From the NCBI GenBank assembly GCA_014729455.1, contig WJJW01000159.1, forward strand, positions 1-9,865: a stretch of DNA of 9,865 nt. Reading direction: 5' to 3'. This DNA is from Candidatus Eiseniibacteriota bacterium (GTDB lineage: Bacteria > Eisenbacteria > RBG-16-71-46 > CAIMUX01 > VGJL01). The notes beneath the pieces are model-generated. The model saw only the letters and a list, made by a program, of their open reading frames with translations. It was not told the origin of the DNA and did no database searches. How positions within the stretch are numbered: position 1 is the first letter of the stretch; every line of letters starts with the position of its first letter. This document shows positions 6,216 to 9,865 of this stretch, one piece after another. Both the position numbers and the translations under genes were made by a program.

Positions 6216-7218
6216 GATCGAGGATCTGCTCGACGAGAAGGGACGCGAGCTGGCGCGAAAAAAGCGGCAGCCGGCCTGGACCGCCCCGATGCTCGCGGTC
6301 TTGGCCGACGAGACGTTCTCGGATCCCGACTGGATCTTCGAACGCAAGCTGGACGGCGAGCGCTGCCTGGTCTTCAAGTCCGGGTCCCGGATCCGACTGC
6401 GTTCGCGCAACAAGAAGGAGCTGAACGACACGTATCCGGAACTGGTGGACGCTCTGGAGAAGCAGCCGATCGAGCGCTTCATCGCCGACGGGGAGATCGT
6501 CGCGTTCGAGCGGAGCGTGACCAGCTTCGCGCGGCTCCAAGCACGGATCGGGATCAAGGATCCGAATGAGGCGAGACGAAGCGGCGTCGCCGTCACCCTC
6601 TACCTGTTCGACCTCCTCCACTGCGACGGGTACGACCTGACCGCACTTCCGCTCCGTTCACGGAAGTCGCTCCTCAAGAGACTCCTGGAGTTTCGGGGAC
6701 GGGTTCGCTACACGCCGCATCGGAAGGGCGCCGGCGAGAAGACGCACCGAGAGGCGTGTCGCAAAGGATGGGAGGGGGTGATCGCGAAGCGAGGCGATGG
6801 CAAGTATGTCCACGCGCGCTCCAAGGACTGGTTGAAGTTCAAGTGCGTGAACCGGCAGGAGTTCGTCGTCGGCGGCTATACCGATCCCCAGGGATCCCGG
6901 GTCGGGCTCGGCGCTCTCCTCGTCGGCTACAACGAAGACGGCGATCTCCGCTACGCGGGAAAGGTCGGAACCGGCTACGACCGGGAGACCTTGCGTGATC
7001 TGGCGGGGCGTCTGCGGAAGAAGGAGCGCAAGAAGCCTCCGTTCTCTGCGGTCCGTCCAATCCCGAAGGGGGTCCACTGGGTCACCCCCGACCTGGTGGT
7101 GGAGATCGGCTTCACCGAGTGGACGGAGGACGGTCGATTGCGCCATCCGCGGTTCCTGGGAATCCGAACCGACAAGGATCCGAAAACGATCGAGCGGGAA
7201 CGACCCGGGAGGCGATGA
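6205..7218 (+). CDS. ATP-dependent DNA ligase, LigD ligase-domain type
   Basis: 337 residues, ligase module only. The adenylation domain carries motif I ERKLDGER with the nucleophile Lys48, motif III LYLFDLLH (132-139), motif IV WEGVIAKR (189-196) and motif V WLKFKC (209-214). The OB-fold domain follows (FVVGGYTDPQGSRVGLGALLVGY written in part, about 220-242; YAGKVGTGY) and ends in RHPRFLGIRTDKDP, the motif VI region. This is the set expected for the ATP-dependent NHEJ ligase domain of LigD. The enzyme seals nicks and double-strand breaks through an enzyme-AMP intermediate. It overlaps the phosphoesterase gene by 11 bases, with AAGGAGGG at 6184-6191 and a nearer GGGG as possible SD. Its TGA (7216-7218) overlaps the next gene's start. 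All key motifs look intact. Confidence 0.95.
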   Translation: MAPEIEDLLDEKGRELARKKRQPAWTAPMLAVLADETFSDPDWIFERKLDGERCLVFKSGSRIRLRSRNKKELNDTYPELVDALEKQPIERFIADGEIVAFERSVTSFARLQARIGIKDPNEARRSGVAVTLYLFDLLHCDGYDLTALPLRSRKSLLKRLLEFRGRVRYTPHRKGAGEKTHREACRKGWEGVIAKRGDGKYVHARSKDWLKFKCVNRQEFVVGGYTDPQGSRVGLGALLVGYNEDGDLRYAGKVGTGYDRETLRDLAGRLRKKERKKPPFSAVRPIPKGVHWVTPDLVVEIGFTEWTEDGRLRHPRFLGIRTDKDPKTIERERPGRR

Positions 7219-8135
7219 TGTCCCTTCGGCGCTACGGTTCTCTGACGGTCGAGATCTCCCGGGAAGAGAAACCGCTCTTCCCCGGGGAAGGGATCACCAA
7301 AGGGGACCTGATCGACTATTACGAGGCGGTCTACGATCGGATGCGGTCCCACCTCGAGGATCGGCCGCTCGTGCTGCGTCGATTCCCGGACGGGATCGAG
7401 AAGAGCGGCTTCTACCAGAAGCAGGCAGCGGAGCACTTCCCCGACTGGATCCGGACGACCCGAGTGCAGAAGCAGAACGGCCACCAGGACCTCGTCGTCT
7501 GCGACAAGAAAGCGACTCTCGCCTTCCTGGCCGATCAAGCCACGATCGCGTTGCACGGCTGGTTGAGCCGCGAGGATCGACCGGACAATCCCGACCGGCT
7601 CGTGGTCGATCTCGATCCGTCGAAAGACGGCTTCGCGCCGGTGCGCCGGGCCGCCCTGCGGTGTCGCGAGCTGCTGGACGAGATCGACGTCCCCTCCTTC
7701 GTGAAGACGACCGGCTCTCGGGGACTGCACGTCGTGGTCCCTCTGGATCGACGCGCCGACTTCGACTCCGTCCGCGCGTTCGCGCGGGAGCTGGCGGGGA
7801 TCCTCGCCGAGCGGTTTCCGGACGACCTGACGATCGAGCAACGGAAGCGGAAGCGGAGGGGAAGGATCTACGTGGACGTCGGACGAAACGCCTACGCCCA
7901 GACCGCCGTCCTCCCGTACTCTGTGAGGGCGCGCCCGGGGGCGCCGGTCGCCGTCCCGCTGCGATGGGACGAGGTCGAACGGGGGAGGATCGAGCCGGAC
8001 TCGTTCACGATCGGCAACCTCTTTCGAAGGCTCGCGCGGACCGAGGATCCCTGGAGGTCGTTTCGGCGCCGGCGGATCTCCGTGACGAAGGCCGCCCGGC
8101 GGCTCGAGAATCGCAAGGAGGAGCAGCAATCGTAG
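7218..8135 (+). CDS. LigD-type primase-polymerase (stand-alone Pol domain)
   Basis: 305 residues of the archaeo-eukaryotic primase fold found in LigD Pol domains, which fill gaps and add ribonucleotides at NHEJ ends. Visible family signatures are the N-terminal EEKPLFPGEGITKGDLIDYY, then PLVLRRFPDGI, FYQKQAAEHFP and FLADQATIALHGWLSR. The metal-binding pair is VVDLDPS (D131 and D133), followed by the nucleotide-binding TTGSRGLHVVVPL (H171), and the third acid is D220 in YVDVGRNAYAQTAVLPYSVR. Length is close to a single Pol domain. I chose ATG 7218 because GGGAGG (7207-7212) is five bases ahead; ATG 7215, which overlaps the ligase stop as ATGA, would add one Met. The Arg/Lys-rich C-terminus may contact DNA. 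The TAG stop leads directly into the SD of the reductase gene (GGAGGA begins at 8135). Confidence 0.94.
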   Translation: MSLRRYGSLTVEISREEKPLFPGEGITKGDLIDYYEAVYDRMRSHLEDRPLVLRRFPDGIEKSGFYQKQAAEHFPDWIRTTRVQKQNGHQDLVVCDKKATLAFLADQATIALHGWLSREDRPDNPDRLVVDLDPSKDGFAPVRRAALRCRELLDEIDVPSFVKTTGSRGLHVVVPLDRRADFDSVRAFARELAGILAERFPDDLTIEQRKRKRRGRIYVDVGRNAYAQTAVLPYSVRARPGAPVAVPLRWDEVERGRIEPDSFTIGNLFRRLARTEDPWRSFRRRRISVTKAARRLENRKEEQQS

Positions 8136-8146
8136 GAGGACCCGGA

Positions 8147-9118
8147 ATGCAGCACGTATCGCTCGGCCGGACCGGGCTGAAGGTCAGCCGCCTCTGTCTG
8201 GGAACGATGAACTTCGGCCCTCTCACCGACGAGGAGGCGAGCTTCGCGATCATGGATCGCGCTCTGGAGCACGGGATCAATTTCTTCGACACCGCCAACG
8301 TGTACGGATGGTCCGCCGGAAAGGGGGCGACGGAGAGGATCCTCGGCCGCTGGCTCGCCAAGCGCGGCGGGCGGCGCGAGAAGATCGTTCTCGCCACGAA
8401 GGTCTACGGCAAGATGGACGACTGGCCGAACCACGGGCGGCTCTCCGCCTATCACATCAGGCAGGCGTGCGATGAAAGCCTCCTCCGTCTCGGGACCGAT
8501 CGGATCGACCTCTACCAGATGCACCACATCGATCGGGCGACCCCGTGGGAGGAGATCTGGCAGGCGATGGACCAGCTCATCCGGGCCGGGAAGGTCCTCT
8601 ACGTCGGCAGCAGCAACTTCGCGGGCTGGCAGATCGCGCAGGCGAACGGCGTCGCCGAACGACGCCACCTGCTCGGCCTCGTCTCCGAGCAGAGCCTCTA
8701 CAACCTCGCCGAGCGGACGATCGAGCTGGAGGTTCTGCCGGCGTGCCGGGCGCTCGGTCTCGGGGTCCTTCCGTGGAGCCCGCTCCACGGCGGCGCGCTG
8801 GCGGGAATCCTGGAGAAGACCGACCAGGGCCGGCGGGCCGGAGAGATGGTCGCGAAGCGGATCGAGGAACGCCGGGAACCGATCGAGAAGTACGAATCGT
8901 TCTGCAAGGAGCTCGGCGAGAGGCCGGCCGACGTCGCCCTCGCCTGGCTGTTGGCGCGGCCCGGGGTGACCTCGCCGATCATCGGTCCCCGGACCATGGA
9001 ACAGCTCGACGGAGCGGTCCGCGCGGTGGAGCTCGAGCTGGGGGCGGAGACGATGGAGACGCTGGATCGCATCTGGCCAGGTCCGGGAGGGGAGGCGCCA
9101 GAGGCGTACGCCTGGTGA
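8147..9118 (+). CDS. Aldo/keto reductase (NADPH-dependent oxidoreductase)
   Basis: 323 residues, full length for the aldo/keto reductase TIM barrel, which reduces aldehydes and ketones with NAD(P)H. The start region MQHVSLGRTGLKVSRLCLGT is typical. The catalytic tetrad is present: D48 in FFDTANVYG, Y53, K85 in LATKVYG and H126 in DLYQMHH. The cofactor region is seen in GKVLYVGSSNFAGWQI, LVSEQSLYNL, LGVLPWSPLHGGALAG and TSPIIGPRT. AGGAGGA (8134-8140), six bases ahead, fixes the start. It lies 11 bases after the LigD Pol stop on the same strand, so it is probably the last gene of that operon. Its substrate cannot be told from sequence; detoxifying reactive carbonyls would fit the neighbouring DJ-1/PfpI gene, but that is inference. 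It ends four bases from the 3' end of the convergent tRNA-Cys gene. Confidence 0.94.
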   Translation: MQHVSLGRTGLKVSRLCLGTMNFGPLTDEEASFAIMDRALEHGINFFDTANVYGWSAGKGATERILGRWLAKRGGRREKIVLATKVYGKMDDWPNHGRLSAYHIRQACDESLLRLGTDRIDLYQMHHIDRATPWEEIWQAMDQLIRAGKVLYVGSSNFAGWQIAQANGVAERRHLLGLVSEQSLYNLAERTIELEVLPACRALGLGVLPWSPLHGGALAGILEKTDQGRRAGEMVAKRIEERREPIEKYESFCKELGERPADVALAWLLARPGVTSPIIGPRTMEQLDGAVRAVELELGAETMETLDRIWPGPGGEAPEAYAW

Positions 9119-9122
9119 GAGG

Positions 9123-9197
9123 TGGAGGCGCCACCCGGATTCGAACCGGGGAATAACGGTTTTGCAGACCGTCGCCTTACCACTTGGCTATGGCGCC
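9123..9197 (-). tRNA. tRNA-Cys (anticodon GCA)
   Basis: Read on the minus strand, this folds into a full cloverleaf: acceptor GGCGCCA with TGGCGCC, D arm GCCA/AGGC with a short seven-base loop, anticodon stem ACGGT/ACCGT around loop CTGCAAA (anticodon GCA at 9165-9163), and T arm CCCGG/CCGGG with loop TTCGAAT. The discriminator base is U, the main identity element for Cys. CCA is encoded (9125-9123). The body is 72 nt plus CCA. It is 13 bases downstream of tRNA-Gly and probably shares its transcript. Confidence 0.97.
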
Positions 9198-9210
9198 ACC
9201 GGAATGAAAA

Positions 9211-9287
<77 letters not shown>

Positions 9288-9361
9288 TCAAGAACTTGCG
9301 CCCTCGCCGCCTCACGGCGGTCCGACCGTCCCGGTCCGGTCGTCCTGGTCCGCAGAACAGG

Positions 9362-9391
9362 ATTCTAGGAACCGCCCCTCGGGCGCGTCAA
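9362..9391 (-). promoter_or_regulatory. Sigma-70-type promoter for the tRNA-Gly/tRNA-Cys operon
   Basis: On the minus strand, TTGACG (9391-9386, 5 of 6 to TTGACA) and TAGAAT (9367-9362, 5 of 6 to TATAAT) are separated by 18 bases. Transcription would start near 9355, about 68 bases before the mature 5' end of tRNA-Gly. The leader contains a small CCGCC/GGCGG hairpin (9307-9311 with 9316-9320). This is the best promoter match found in the window. Confidence 0.8.
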
Positions 9392-9434
9392 GTCCCCAGA
9401 TCGCGGGGGACTGGCGGATCCTGTCCCCTCCCCT

Positions 9435-9440
9435 TATCCT
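9435..9440 (+). promoter_or_regulatory. Candidate -10 element for aspartokinase, implying a leaderless mRNA
   Basis: TATCCT at 9435-9440 lies eight bases ahead of the ATG at 9449. A weak CTGGCG (9411-9416, 3 of 6 to TTGACA) is 18 bases upstream. A start about seven bases after the -10 falls on or next to the ATG. The bases between are C-rich and contain no SD. Predicted from sequence only. Confidence 0.35.
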
Positions 9441-9448
9441 CCCCCCGA

Positions 9449-9865
9449 ATGACCACGCTCGTCCAGAAATACGGGGGCACCTCCGTCGAAACGCCCCAGC
9501 ATCTCATCGACGTCGCCCGGAGGATCCTTGAGGAGAAGCGCCGCGGCCGGCGGATGATCGTCGTCGTCTCGGCCATGGGCCAGAGCACCGACGAGCTGGT
9601 CGCCCTCGCGCGACGGGTCCATCCCTCGCCTCCCCGGCGGGAAATGGACATGCTCCTGACCGCCGGGGAGCGGATCTCGATGGCGCTTCTGGCGATGACC
9701 CTCGACTCCCTCGGGCAGCCGGCGATCTCGTTCACCGGCAGCCAGAGCGGGATCATCACCGACACCCGCCACAGCGACGCCCGGATCGTCTCGATCCGCC
9801 CGTTCCGGATCGAGGAGGAGCTGGAGCGCGACCGGGTCGTCATCGTCGCCGGCTTCCAGGGCGTC
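9449..9865 (+). CDS. lysC: Aspartokinase, N-terminal part (runs off the window)
   Basis: 139 codons are open to the window end with no stop. This is the catalytic amino-acid-kinase domain of aspartate kinase, which phosphorylates L-aspartate as the first step to Lys, Met and Thr. Signatures are the ATP-binding LVQKYGGTSV (Lys7), VVVSAMGQSTDEL (35-50 region), LLTAGERISMALLAM with Glu74, the substrate-loop-like FTGSQSGIITDTRHSDARI and VVIVAGFQG at the edge. The C-terminal ACT domains that mediate feedback control would lie beyond the window. The ATG at 9449 aligns with the usual N-terminus just before the KxGGTSV motif. There is no SD: the preceding 20 bases are pyrimidine-rich. It is divergent from the tRNA operon across 161 bases. 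The symbol is given by family; a paralogue name cannot be excluded. Confidence 0.94.
   Translation, partial: MTTLVQKYGGTSVETPQHLIDVARRILEEKRRGRRMIVVVSAMGQSTDELVALARRVHPSPPRREMDMLLTAGERISMALLAMTLDSLGQPAISFTGSQSGIITDTRHSDARIVSIRPFRIEEELERDRVVIVAGFQGV

Noticed and set aside
6975..8129. Minus-strand 384-codon frame opposite the LigD polymerase gene
   Set aside because: Arg/Pro/Leu-rich shadow of a strongly conserved polymerase gene; no motif or SD.

Overview
The window is about 9.9 kb of GC-rich bacterial chromosome. It shows Gram-negative envelope proteins, CCA-encoding tRNA genes, good Shine-Dalgarno (SD) sequences on most genes, and a secreted cysteine-rich tail motif of the CCLPDGSC type. 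I associate that motif with Candidatus Eisenbacteria and Planctomycetes-like genomes. The taxonomic guess is an inference from memory, made without any search.

Layout on the + strand. (1) 2-805 is the 3' end of a secreted protein with an amidotransferase-like fold region and a six-cysteine tail motif, followed by a strong hairpin. (2) 994-3171 is a tightly overlapping trio: an ECF sigma factor, a one-TM protein with a FecR-like domain (likely its anti-sigma factor) and a predicted exported barrel-like protein of unknown function. (3) 3285-4778 is an exported protein made of six tandem BON domains, followed by a hairpin at a convergent boundary. (4) On the minus strand, 5450-4929 is a DJ-1/PfpI-family stress protein. 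(5) Divergent from it, 5574-8135 encodes the three activities of bacterial NHEJ ligase D as three separate overlapping genes: 3'-phosphoesterase, ATP-dependent ligase and primase-polymerase. An aldo/keto reductase (8147-9118) follows 11 bases later, probably in the same operon. (6) On the minus strand lie tRNA-Gly(GCC) and tRNA-Cys(GCA), behind a near-consensus promoter at 9391-9362. (7) From 9449 to the window end is the N-terminal part of an aspartokinase with no SD sequence.

How the parts may work together: the sigma/FecR-like/barrel trio looks like a cell-surface signalling unit with no TonB receptor in view. The BON protein, the DJ-1/PfpI protein, the split LigD set and the reductase all have relatives linked to osmotic, carbonyl or DNA-break stress, so the centre of the window reads as a stress-resistance neighbourhood. 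No Ku gene is present here, so a full NHEJ system needs Ku from elsewhere. The most distinctive items are the un-fused LigD operon, whose gene order (PE-Lig-Pol) matches the domain order of Pseudomonas-type fused LigD, and the sigma/FecR-like/barrel trio. No mobile element, CRISPR array or phage gene was seen.
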